NCBI GenBank assembly: GCA_963669315.1
Contig: OY770021.1
Span: forward strand, 3,596,001-3,660,000
From: SZUA-547 sp963669315
GTDB taxonomy: Bacteria > Pseudomonadota > Alphaproteobacteria > Rhodobacterales > Rhodobacteraceae
DNA: 64,000 bases
Direction: 5' to 3'
Numbering within the stretch: the first letter of the stretch is position 1; every line of letters begins with the position of its first letter. Below the pieces are notes generated by a model. The model made no database searches, was not told the DNA's origin, and saw only the letters and a program-made list of their open reading frames with translations. This document shows, in pieces, positions 30,553 to 37,850 of the stretch. The translations under genes and the position numbers were made by a program.

Positions 30553-30583
30553 CGGGCGGTCTTCGGACCGCCCGTTTCGCTTT
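30553..30583 (+). terminator. Terminator with UUCG tetraloop after the second RTX ORF
   Basis: A perfect nine-base stem CGGGCGGTC/GACCGCCCG with a TTCG loop, followed by TTTCGCTTT, lies 23 bases after the stop. This is a canonical intrinsic terminator. Confidence 0.85.
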
Positions 30584-30622
30584 AACGATCTTCAGTTGCG
30601 TGGCTGGCCTCCGAATCTCCAA

Positions 30623-31672
30623 TCACTCGTGCACCTCATCAACTCCAAACCGCTTTGACCGCATCCTCTCCAGCAATTCCCGCTGCCGTTCTCGCGTGAC
30701 CGGGATGTAGGAGTTGACGGTCGTCGCGAGATGCTCGTGGCCGAGGTTCCGCGACCAGGCCTTCATTTCCTCCAGCGAGCCGCAGACCCGGTCGCCGTAT
30801 TTGGCTAGCGTTTTGCGGAAGCTGTGCGCCGTGAACGGGTGCAGATTGGCGGCACGGAACGCCGCTTTCACCGCAGCATTGATTTTCTGCCCGTTGGAAT
30901 AGGGCTCTCGTGACAACCCGGCCGACGCGAAGCGCCCGTTTCGGACTCGGATTTCAACCTTTGGGAACAGGGCGTCTGCGGGGCCGTGCAAGCGCTCGGT
31001 GCGGAGGTATTGGACCCATGCCTCAAAACACTCCCGATACATTGGTTCGACGGGAAAAAACCAAGTCTCGATGGTCTTGCCATTCTTGGTGCGCACCTCG
31101 CGGCCATCCTGAAAAACCTTGGCCTCGACTAGATCGATGTGACCAAGGCGCAGCGATGCCGTTGCGCCATCCCGCGCGCCGGTTAACATCAGAAAGGCGA
31201 AGATCGCCTTGTCGCGGCGTTCAACGTCATCGCCATCAGGCATCCGACGGAAGGCGTGAGCGCATTGCTCAAGCGATGGATATTGTGCCGGGCGAGGGGA
31301 ATGGGCGGCGCGAGCGTCCCTTGCATTGTTGTTGAAGTAGGCGGCGTCGGAATAGGTGATGCGCGACTTGTAGCCGGGTTGCGTCGCCAGCCACTTGATG
31401 AAGCCCTTGACCAAACGCAGCGTGGCGTCGCGCGTGGTAACGCCCAGCGGCTTGCCGGTGCGAGCGTTCCGGCGGCACTCAAGGTGGCGCTTGTAGCGCG
31501 TCGCCCAATCCCGGTGAAACGATTTGAAGGGCTTGAAACCGATGCTCACTTCGAAGTCGAGAAGGGCCGCGGCGACCTTGTCGAGCGACGTTTCATCCTG
31601 GCCTTCCGCCTCTCGCAGAAAGATTAAGTAGGCGCGTTTGATCCGCTCATTCTGCGCGTTGAATTTCCGCAT
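30623..31672 (-). CDS. Tyrosine recombinase/integrase (phage-type)
   Basis: A 349-residue integrase. The N-terminal SAM-like core-binding domain covers about residues 1-120 and the catalytic domain about 130-340. Catalytic residues visible are R167 (LTGARDGA), H283 and R286 (AHSFRK), H312/H314 (NLGHEHLATT) and the nucleophile Y322 (NSYIP). All are intact, so the enzyme may be active. Upstream on the same strand are two small HTH genes that resemble excisionase or regulator genes, suggesting an int-xis module. It converges with the RTX remnant. It differs clearly from the P4-type integrase at 33365-34579, so a second element seems to have inserted here. Its attachment site was not found. Confidence 0.88.
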   Translation of the reverse strand: MRKFNAQNERIKRAYLIFLREAEGQDETSLDKVAAALLDFEVSIGFKPFKSFHRDWATRYKRHLECRRNARTGKPLGVTTRDATLRLVKGFIKWLATQPGYKSRITYSDAAYFNNNARDARAAHSPRPAQYPSLEQCAHAFRRMPDGDDVERRDKAIFAFLMLTGARDGATASLRLGHIDLVEAKVFQDGREVRTKNGKTIETWFFPVEPMYRECFEAWVQYLRTERLHGPADALFPKVEIRVRNGRFASAGLSREPYSNGQKINAAVKAAFRAANLHPFTAHSFRKTLAKYGDRVCGSLEEMKAWSRNLGHEHLATTVNSYIPVTRERQRELLERMRSKRFGVDEVHE

Positions 31673-31723
31673 GTTGCTCGTCGCCTCCAGTGTGCTGTTT
31701 TCAGTTAAGTCGGAAGGGTTCCG

Positions 31724-32149
31724 TTAGGCTTGCCGAACGCCGTTGCCGCTGATCTCGCAAGTCGCCGCCCAGTCCGGCAGCGAAGCGGCGCTGACGATCC
31801 GGTTGGACGGGCCCTCGCAGACGGCGCAGAAGGCGTGCAGACGACCGTGCCGGGGAGAGATCGGCGCGTACTCGACCATGGCCAGGGCAGGGGGCGTCCC
31901 CGTCTTGCAGCGGAGGCAATAGAGTTCCCCAACGCCGAGCGGCTGCTTGCGGTTCGCCTTGGTCTTTGCGAGGAACGCCTTCAGCTCGCAACCGAGGATC
32001 AGGAAGGGCTTTTCATCCCTGAGGGCGTGAAGACCCTGCCTGATCCAGCCGAGCACAGTCGGGGGAGTCACGCCGACAATCTCGGCCGCTTCCCTGACCG
32101 TGTAGGCCCGGTTCGACTTCAGCCGAGCGCCGCTGATGCGGCGGGCCAC
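31724..32149 (-). CDS. HTH protein with C-terminal zinc-ribbon-like cysteines
   Basis: A 141-residue protein. An N-terminal helix-turn-helix (AYTVREAAEIVGVTPPTVLG, residues 16-35) is of the excisionase/MerR-like kind. A C-terminal part with two CxxC pairs (C78/C81 and C108/C111) could bind zinc. Start GTG 32149 overlaps the TAG of the upstream 70-residue gene by one base, so they are coupled. Its position between the HTH gene and the integrase suggests a role in integration/excision control. I do not recognise a named family; mobile-element regulators of this build are common in alphaproteobacteria. Confidence 0.7.
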   Translation of the reverse strand: MARRISGARLKSNRAYTVREAAEIVGVTPPTVLGWIRQGLHALRDEKPFLILGCELKAFLAKTKANRKQPLGVGELYCLRCKTGTPPALAMVEYAPISPRHGRLHAFCAVCEGPSNRIVSAASLPDWAATCEISGNGVRQA

Positions 32150-32361
32150 TAGTCGAGCCCCCCGATCCGGGTCTCGACCCTGTTCGCCTCGGCCCAGGCG
32201 TTCAAGTCGGCGCCGCGATAGATGATTTTTCGACCCAGCCTGTAATATGCGGGCCCAACGCCCTTATGACGCCACTGCGCCAGTTTTGCTCGATCGCCGA
32301 TGAGGTCGAGTTCGGGGTCGCCAAGCACGTAAGTGCGATTTTGGTCAAAGAGGTTGTTCAC
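32149..32361 (-). CDS. Small helix-turn-helix (AlpA/excisionase-like) protein
   Basis: A 70-residue protein with the small winged-HTH layout of AlpA-like or excisionase proteins: an N-terminal strand, then LIGDRAKLAQWRHKGVGPAY and the YRLGRKIIYRGADLNAWAE wing ending in a helix. Such proteins activate or repress integrases and bend attachment sites. It is the first gene of the leftward set HTH, HTH-zinc ribbon, integrase. Confidence 0.7.
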   Translation of the reverse strand: MNNLFDQNRTYVLGDPELDLIGDRAKLAQWRHKGVGPAYYRLGRKIIYRGADLNAWAEANRVETRIGGLD

Positions 32362-32460
32362 TGCTCTAGTCTTTCGCTTGTTTTGACTAGCGACAGTAGG
32401 AAGGAGAGAGGCGCACCATGAAAGACTGAAGGAAATCCCAAATCACGTAGGGCAAAAGGT

Positions 32461-33261
32461 CTATTTTTTTGACGGTTTTTCGAGGGCCTCGAAAATTTTA
32501 TCCGTGGCGCTTTTCGACTGCTGCGACTCTAATTCGAGACGCTTTCCGAGCTTGAACAGCGATCCGACCGGTTCCGGCTTCAGATCGCTCTCAGTGATTT
32601 GCTCAATCGCCCATTTCGCCGGATGACGAACATGCGCCTTAATGCCGAGGAGCTCAAATATCTCCTCAAGCGCGCGCCCATATTCTGTGGAGGGATGGCC
32701 ACCGTCGCGTGATGTGCCGAATGTCGGTTTCTGGCCAGTCTCTCGCGCAACCAACTTCGCCAATCGCAGCGCGATCGTCCTTGCATAGTGATTTGGTGCG
32801 CGGTGTGGACTGCTCCAATAAGTCGCTTCTTGATCGGCAAGTTCTTGTTTTCTATTTTCTAATTGAGACTCGACTTTGAGCAGAAGAATGCCCGTGACGA
32901 AGGAGAGGCCATAATCCGTCGCATTCTTAAGCATCAACTCGACAATGTTCTTGCTTGGCTCGCGGCTTAAATCCTGTCGCGCTTTTTCGTCGATATACTT
33001 GCTAACTCTCGAAGCGGGCAGATGGTTAGGCTCGTCTTCACGAAACCTGGAAGCTACGAACCTTACTAAAGCACCGATATGCTCCAACGCGTCCTCTACG
33101 GCGCGTTTCTCCTCTAAGAACTCCGCTTTACTGTCGTGCAAATTTGGCTTGGACGTATCGAATGGAGGGCTAAATGCGTTGAGCAACCCCTTTCCCGGCA
33201 CCCAACCAAAACGACCCGCTATCTCGCGCAAACGCGCATCTATGTCCTGCTCTTCCATCAA
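32461..33261 (-). CDS. Hypothetical protein of a mobile-element cargo type
   Basis: A 266-residue, mostly helical, soluble protein with no signal peptide or membrane segment. Noticeable parts are an early FGWVPGKGLLNAF and a mid-late block around RTIALRLAKLVARETGQKPT followed by GHPSTEYGRALEEIFELLGI, then a charged Lys/Glu C-terminus. Proteins with the latter block are frequent as unnamed genes beside integrases, so it is probably cargo or an accessory of the element. A base composition lower in GC than the core genes supports acquisition. Function unknown. It lies between the two integrases, about 100 bases from each neighbouring gene. Confidence 0.6.
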   Translation of the reverse strand: MMEEQDIDARLREIAGRFGWVPGKGLLNAFSPPFDTSKPNLHDSKAEFLEEKRAVEDALEHIGALVRFVASRFREDEPNHLPASRVSKYIDEKARQDLSREPSKNIVELMLKNATDYGLSFVTGILLLKVESQLENRKQELADQEATYWSSPHRAPNHYARTIALRLAKLVARETGQKPTFGTSRDGGHPSTEYGRALEEIFELLGIKAHVRHPAKWAIEQITESDLKPEPVGSLFKLGKRLELESQQSKSATDKIFEALEKPSKK

Positions 33262-33364
33262 AAGGTCTTTTATCAGGACCCTTTCGTCACTTCAATCGCT
33301 TGTTCTGGATTTGTTTCAGTTGTCGCCACGAGTCAAATGGCAGGCTTCGGGGAGCCTTTTGACA

Positions 33365-34579
33365 TTACTTTTCTTTCGACCGTTGCGTAGCGACAAGCTT
33401 GACCACCTTGCGCTCAGCACCGCTGACGTAGTCTGACCAAGCCTCCATCAGTTTCCGGCGTCTCTCCAGAAGATCGGATCGGGCGTAGGCACGCTCCACG
33501 TTAGAGCCGACCTTGTGCGCCAGGCTCATCTCCGCAATTTCGCGTGGCGCATTGGCGGCCTCCGCGGCCCAATCCCGGAAAGCTGAACGAAACCCGTGAA
33601 CGGTGACGTCCTCGATATTCATGCGTCGAAGCAGCATCAGCATCGCCATGTTCGAAAGCGGATGGTGGCGTTTCTGCCCCTCGAACACATACTTGGAGCG
33701 CAATGTTCTCAAAGGTTCGATGATCGCAAGCATCTCGTCGGTTAGTGGGACGCGGTGCGTCTCTCCCGCCTTCATTCTTTCGCCGGGGACTGTCCAGAGT
33801 CGGTTCTCGAAATCGAATTCTTCCCAGCGCGCTTCAATCACTTCGCCAGTGCGCGACGCTGTCAGGCAAGTGAACATCAAGGCCTGGGCGGCCATCGCGC
33901 GTCTCTTACGAAGGTCCGCATAGAAAGCGGGGACATCTTTCCAATGCATTGCGTGATGATGCTTTGGTTTGGCCTTCACCGTCGGCATGACGCCAGCATC
34001 GCGGATCATCGTGACCGGATTCTCGCCTTCTCGAAGTCCTTTGGATCGCGCCACGTCGAGAACGGTTTTGATGCGTTGAGCGAGCCGTCGAGCGGTCTCG
34101 TTCTTTACGGTCCAGATTGGAGACAGGCAGGCGAGAACCTCAGGCTGTCCAATATCGGAGATCGGAAGTCGGCCGATCTTAGGAAAGGCATAGTCGCGCA
34201 GCGAGCTAATCCATTGCTGCGCGTGCTTGGGGTTCTTCCATGTGGGCGAGCGTTCTATATGCACCTGGTGCGCCACTTCCTCGAAGGTCGGTATCTCTTT
34301 TACCGCGTTGTATCGAGGGTTGAGGCCTTGTCTCGCCAAGCGTCTGTATTCGAGCGCTCGGTCTCGCGCTTCCTGAAGCGGCACCAAATCCGCACCACCC
34401 AAACCAAGATCGGTTCGGAGTGGCTTGCCGTTGCGGTTTTTCTGCCCCCTGACGGTGAGGCGGACGATCCAGCGACGCGCGCCCGAAGGGTCAACGACCA
34501 GATACAAGCCGTTGCCGTCGCTGTGCCTGCCAGGCCCCAACGATCTGATGATTCTTTTTGTGAGCTTGCCAGAAATCAT
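33365..34579 (-). CDS. P4-type tyrosine integrase adjacent to tRNA-Ser
   Basis: A 404-residue integrase with the N-terminal DUF4102 arm-binding domain (SDGNGLYLVVDPSGARRWIV), a core-binding domain and a catalytic domain. Catalytic residues: R243 (TASRTGEV), H328 and R331 (VHGFRS), H355 (SLAHKV), Y365 (ERAYARSD). Members of this class insert into the 3' ends of tRNA genes. This gene starts 160 bases from tRNA-Ser(CGA) and reads away from it, which is the standard arrangement. The intervening 34580-34737 is AT-rich, as expected for arm-type and IHF sites. Confidence 0.92.
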   Translation of the reverse strand: MISGKLTKRIIRSLGPGRHSDGNGLYLVVDPSGARRWIVRLTVRGQKNRNGKPLRTDLGLGGADLVPLQEARDRALEYRRLARQGLNPRYNAVKEIPTFEEVAHQVHIERSPTWKNPKHAQQWISSLRDYAFPKIGRLPISDIGQPEVLACLSPIWTVKNETARRLAQRIKTVLDVARSKGLREGENPVTMIRDAGVMPTVKAKPKHHHAMHWKDVPAFYADLRKRRAMAAQALMFTCLTASRTGEVIEARWEEFDFENRLWTVPGERMKAGETHRVPLTDEMLAIIEPLRTLRSKYVFEGQKRHHPLSNMAMLMLLRRMNIEDVTVHGFRSAFRDWAAEAANAPREIAEMSLAHKVGSNVERAYARSDLLERRRKLMEAWSDYVSGAERKVVKLVATQRSKEK

Positions 34580-34737
34580 TATTGTTAAGATTTATACCTC
34601 TTAACATACCACACAGTGAACGCGATATAGCGGTATTCAAGAAAATTGAATCTTCTTCAGGGTGAAGCTAACTTTCAGAAAAATCAACAAAAATAGCTAC
34701 TTAACAAAACTCTAGAAAATTCAAGGAAATAGGGGTT
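34580..34737. promoter_or_regulatory. AT-rich att-flanking region between integrase and tRNA-Ser
   Basis: About 160 bases that are strikingly AT-rich compared with the genome, located between the integrase start and the tRNA 3' end. This is where arm-type integrase sites and the int promoter normally lie. No individual site is defined. Confidence 0.4.
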
Positions 34738-34827
34738 TGGCGGAGAGACAGGGATTCGAACCCTGGGTGGGGTCGCCCCCACAACGGTTTTCGAGACCGC
34801 CCCGTTCGACCACTCCGGCACCTCTCC
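34738..34827 (-). tRNA. tRNA-Ser (anticodon CGA)
   Basis: The minus strand folds as a class II tRNA. The acceptor stem GGAGAGG pairs with TCTCTCC, followed by G73 and an encoded CCA (34738-34740). The anticodon arm GCGGT/ACCGT encloses CTCGAAA, giving anticodon CGA (decodes UCG). A long variable arm (TGGGG/CCCCA) is present, and the T arm is CAGGG-TTCGAAT-CCCTG. The last 13 bases recur at 14230, so the gene probably serves as an integration target and is restored after insertion. Confidence 0.96.
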
Positions 34828-34926
34828 GCAGGCTGACGTCTGGCCGACGCGGCGCGATGTTTAGCGGTGCGAAGGGTAAGGCGCAAGGCCCCCTCTGCCG
34901 GCCTAACGAAAGCCGAGGCGATCCCC

Positions 34927-34955
34927 TTGACACAACAGATTCCCGCGCGCATAAA
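34927..34955 (+). promoter_or_regulatory. Candidate promoter of rplU-rpmA
   Basis: TTGACA, a 17-base spacer and CATAAA lie about 160 bases before rplU, oriented towards it. The match to the housekeeping consensus is good and no other promoter is evident in the leader. Confidence 0.55.
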
Positions 34956-35112
34956 CCGCGCTCCGTCGGCGGGCTTTGTCCGTGGGCGGTGTCTGTATTG
35001 AATAACGCCCAACAGGGCGCGCTGTTCGAGGCGCGCATTTCGCGCACAAGACCGGGAAGGCGGCTCGCCTGACCGGCGCCACAGGACGCGGCAGTCGCAA
35101 AAGGACGAAACA

Positions 35113-35832
35113 ATGTTCGCAGTCATCAAGACTGGCGGCAAGCAGTACAAAGTCGCGAAAGACGATGTTCTGGTTGTCGAGAAGCTGGCCGCCGAGGCCG
35201 GCGACACCATTCAATTCAACGACGTGCTGATGCTGGGCGGCGAGGGCGACGTGACCGTCGGGTCGCCCTTTGTCGATGGCGCGGGCGTTCAGGCCGAGGT
35301 CGTGGGGGCAACCCGCGGGCCGAAACTGATTAACCTCAAGCGCCGCCGCCGCAAGCATTCTTCTCGTCGGAAGAAAGGCCACCGCCAGGACCTGACCCAG
35401 GTGAAGGTGACCGATATTCTGTCCTCTGGCGCGGATGCGTCGGGCGTCAAAGCGGCGCTGGGCGCCGGTTCGGTCTCCGTTGCCGCGGTGGCGGCCGCAG
35501 CGCCGGCCGAAAAACCCACCAAGGCCGAGAAACCTGCAAAAGCGGCGAAGGCCGAGGAAGCGCCCGCGATCGAGGCATCGAAGCCCGCCAACCTGCTGGA
35601 CGCGCCCGAGGGCGATGCCGACGAGCTGAACAAGATCACGGGCGTGGGTCCGAAGTTGCTTGAGAAGCTCAACGCCAACGGAATCTTCCATTTCCGGCAG
35701 ATCGCAGAGTGGACGGACGCCGAAGTCGCCTATATTGACGAGCAGCTTTCGTTCAAAGGGCGCATCGCGCGCGATGGCTGGATCGATCAGGCGAAACAGT
35801 TCGCCGCCGAAGCCAACGACGAAACCGAGTAA
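35113..35832 (+). CDS. rplU: 50S ribosomal protein L21 with C-terminal helix-hairpin-helix extension
   Basis: A 239-residue protein. Residues 1-102 are a complete L21 (MFAVIKTGGKQYKVAKDD to RRKKGHRQDLTQVKVTDI), which binds 23S rRNA. A 60-residue Ala/Lys/Glu-rich linker follows, then a helix-hairpin-helix domain (ELNKITGVGPKLLEKLNANG, and IDEQLSFKGRIARDGW). Ordinary bacterial L21 is about 100 residues. The same type of HhH tail is known on other alphaproteobacterial proteins such as NADH dehydrogenase subunit E, so it is a mobile domain whose ribosomal role is unclear. It is followed 12 bases later by rpmA in one operon. Confidence 0.95.
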   Translation: MFAVIKTGGKQYKVAKDDVLVVEKLAAEAGDTIQFNDVLMLGGEGDVTVGSPFVDGAGVQAEVVGATRGPKLINLKRRRRKHSSRRKKGHRQDLTQVKVTDILSSGADASGVKAALGAGSVSVAAVAAAAPAEKPTKAEKPAKAAKAEEAPAIEASKPANLLDAPEGDADELNKITGVGPKLLEKLNANGIFHFRQIAEWTDAEVAYIDEQLSFKGRIARDGWIDQAKQFAAEANDETE

Positions 35833-35844
35833 GGAGGCCGACCC

Positions 35845-36114
35845 ATGGCTCATAAAAAAGCAGGCGGTTCGTCCCGTAACGGCCGCGATTCCGCAGGCCG
35901 CCGTCTTGGCGTGAAGAAATATGGCGGCGAGGCTGTCATTCCGGGCAACATCATTTGCCGCCAGCGGGGCACCAAGTGGTGGCCGGGCGAGAATGTCGGC
36001 ATGGGCAAGGATCACACGATCTTCGCCACCGCCGAGGGCGCCGTTAAATTCCACAAGGGCCTCAAAGGCCGGACCTTTATTTCGGTCCTGCCGGCGCAGG
36101 AGGCCGCTGAATAG
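35845..36114 (+). CDS. rpmA: 50S ribosomal protein L27
   Basis: An 89-residue L27 with the N-terminus MAHKKAGGSSRNGRDSAG that reaches the peptidyl-transferase centre, then the usual KKYGGEAVIPGNIICRQRG body and a KFHKGLKGR tail. AAGGAGG precedes the ATG. It shares a transcript with rplU and is followed by a terminator at 36141. Confidence 0.97.
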   Translation: MAHKKAGGSSRNGRDSAGRRLGVKKYGGEAVIPGNIICRQRGTKWWPGENVGMGKDHTIFATAEGAVKFHKGLKGRTFISVLPAQEAAE

Positions 36115-36140
36115 CCTTAGGCCGGACTGAAGAATTCAGG

Positions 36141-36173
36141 GGGATCGGCCGCCGGCCGGTCCCTTTTCATTTT
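36141..36173 (+). terminator. Terminator of rplU-rpmA
   Basis: Arms GGGATCGGCC and GGCCGGTCCC (one T-G pair) with a GCC loop are followed by TTTTCATTTT, 26 bases after the rpmA stop. Confidence 0.8.
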
Positions 36174-36213
36174 GGGACCTCTGGCCCGGCCCCCAGAGAG
36201 GGGAGCGCCCAAG

Positions 36214-36771
36214 ATGCGCGACGTTCTGACAACTGAAAGACTGACACTGCGGCCCTTGAAGGCTGAGGATGCGGGTCCGATCTCGCTACACGCCAGCGAC
36301 GCCAAAGTTGCGCGTATGCTTGCGCGCATGCCGCATCCCTATCCACCCGGCGCCGCGGAAGCCTTTATCGAGACCGCATTGTCAGGACGGTTGAAGGAAG
36401 CTGTATATGCCATTGATATCTTGCAGACGGACAGCACAGATATGGTTGGCGTGGTTAGCTTAAAGGATCGTGACAAGGGCGTGAAAAGGCTCGGCTATTG
36501 GTTAGGCGCGCCCGCCTGGGGGCGGGGCGTCGGGACCGAAGCGGTGCGCGCCGTCATCGACGAGGCTTTCGCTGATGATGGGGTCCAGCGCATCGCGTCG
36601 GACGTATTCCTCGACAATCTCGCGTCGCGTCGGGTTTTGGCCAAATCCGGCTTCGAGTTTGGCGAGACTTTCGAGCAATTCTGCCCGGCGCGCGGGGAAC
36701 CGGTCGCCTCGCAGCATTGCGAGCTGGATCGCGTTGCGTGGCTACGCCTGAAACAGAGCGAGTTGCAGTAG
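36214..36771 (+). CDS. GNAT family N-acetyltransferase (RimJ/RimL-like)
   Basis: A 185-residue acetyltransferase. ATG 36214 follows GGGAGCG and starts at the conserved LTTERLTLRPLKAEDA. The middle WLGAPAWGRGVGTEAVRAVI is the acetyl-CoA pyrophosphate loop, and NLASRRVLAKSGFEF is the usual C-terminal helix. The subfamily acetylates N-terminal amino groups or small molecules; the substrate is unknown. The position between rpmA and obgE is typical in related genomes. A GCGCGCC/GGCGCGC hairpin at 36779-36798 separates it from obgE. Confidence 0.88.
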   Translation: MRDVLTTERLTLRPLKAEDAGPISLHASDAKVARMLARMPHPYPPGAAEAFIETALSGRLKEAVYAIDILQTDSTDMVGVVSLKDRDKGVKRLGYWLGAPAWGRGVGTEAVRAVIDEAFADDGVQRIASDVFLDNLASRRVLAKSGFEFGETFEQFCPARGEPVASQHCELDRVAWLRLKQSELQ

Positions 36772-36812
36772 CGCCGGGGCGCGCCTATCAAGGCGCGCTG
36801 AAGGAATGGGCC

Positions 36813-37850
36813 ATGAAATTTCTCGACCTCGCCAAGGTTTACATCCGATCCGGGTCCGGCGGCCCGGGATGCGTCAGCTTTCGGCGTGAGAAATTCATTG
36901 AGTATGGCGGCCCCGATGGCGGCGACGGCGGCAAGGGCGGCGAAGTCTGGGCCGAGGCGGTCGATGGGCTGAACACGCTGATCGACTATCGCTATCAACA
37001 GCATTTCAAAGCCAAGAATGGCCAGCATGGCATGGGCCGCCAGCGCACGGGGCATGGCGGCGACGACGTGACGTTGAAGGTGCCGGTGGGCACCGAGATT
37101 CTGGATGAGGATCAGGAGACGCTGATCGCCGACCTGACCACGCTTGGCCAGCGCGTGCAGTTGGCCAAGGGCGGCAATGGCGGATTCGGCAATCTGCACT
37201 TCAAAAGCTCGACCAATCGCGCGCCGCGCAACGCCAACCCCGGACAGCCGGGGGTCGAGCGCACGATCTGGCTGCGCCTGAAGCTGATCGCCGACGCCGG
37301 ACTGGTGGGGCTGCCCAATGCGGGCAAGTCCACTTTTCTGGCGGCGACCTCCAACGCGCGGCCCAAAATCGCTGATTATCCGTTTACGACGCTGCATCCC
37401 AACCTGGGCGTCGTGGGGGTCGATAACGCAGAATTCGTGCTGGCGGATATTCCGGGTCTGATCGAAGGCGCGCATGAGGGGCGGGGGATTGGAGACCGGT
37501 TCCTCGGTCATGTAGAGCGTTGCGCGGTGCTGCTGCATTTGGTGGACGGTACTTCCGAGGATGTGGCCCTAGATTATCGGGTGATCTGCGGCGAACTGGC
37601 CGAATATGGCGGCGGCCTCGCGGACAAGCGCCGCATCGTGCGCCTGAACAAAGGCGACGCGCTTTCCGAGGATGAGCGGGCCGAAAAGATCGCCGCGCTA
37701 CGGGAGGCGGGCGCAGAGGATGTCGCCGCGCTGTCTGCAGTTGCGGGCGAGGGCGTCACCGAGACTTTGCGTGCGTTGCGCGCCCAGATTGAAGGCGACA
37801 GGCAGGCGGCGCGCGATGCGATGACGGAGCCAGAGACATGGCGTCCGTAA
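36813..37850 (+). CDS. obgE: Obg-family GTPase
   Basis: A 345-residue ribosome-assembly and stress GTPase. Residues 1-158 are the glycine-rich Obg fold (SGSGGPGCVSFRREKF, DGGDGGKGG). The G domain follows with the G1 motif GLPNAGKSTFL, G2/switch FTTLHPNLG, G3 DIPGLIEGAHEG and G4 LNKGD. The usual NKxD appears as NKGD. The start at 36813 is the conserved MKFLDLAKVYIRSGSG; longer in-frame starts lack similarity. Its 3' end overlaps proB by 13 bases. Confidence 0.96.
   Translation: MKFLDLAKVYIRSGSGGPGCVSFRREKFIEYGGPDGGDGGKGGEVWAEAVDGLNTLIDYRYQQHFKAKNGQHGMGRQRTGHGGDDVTLKVPVGTEILDEDQETLIADLTTLGQRVQLAKGGNGGFGNLHFKSSTNRAPRNANPGQPGVERTIWLRLKLIADAGLVGLPNAGKSTFLAATSNARPKIADYPFTTLHPNLGVVGVDNAEFVLADIPGLIEGAHEGRGIGDRFLGHVERCAVLLHLVDGTSEDVALDYRVICGELAEYGGGLADKRRIVRLNKGDALSEDERAEKIAALREAGAEDVAALSAVAGEGVTETLRALRAQIEGDRQAARDAMTEPETWRP

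Larger units (their letters stand above)
14230..34750. mobile_element. Candidate genomic island(s) at tRNA-Ser(CGA)
   Basis: About 20.5 kb bounded by the 13-base direct repeats at 14230 and 34738. It contains a P4-type integrase reading away from the tRNA, a second unrelated integrase, two HTH genes, an IS5 fragment, a recombinase-like ORF, the giant RTX gene and a second RTX remnant. The flanking genes to the right are core ribosomal and proline genes. The boundaries are inferred from the repeat. More than one element may be nested or in tandem, since a third integrase remnant lies just outside the left repeat. Confidence 0.55.

Noticed and set aside
36779..36798. GCGCGCC/GGCGCGC hairpin between the acetyltransferase and obgE as a terminator
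   Set aside because: No T run follows and the genes are only about 40 bases apart, so it is at most a processing or attenuation element.
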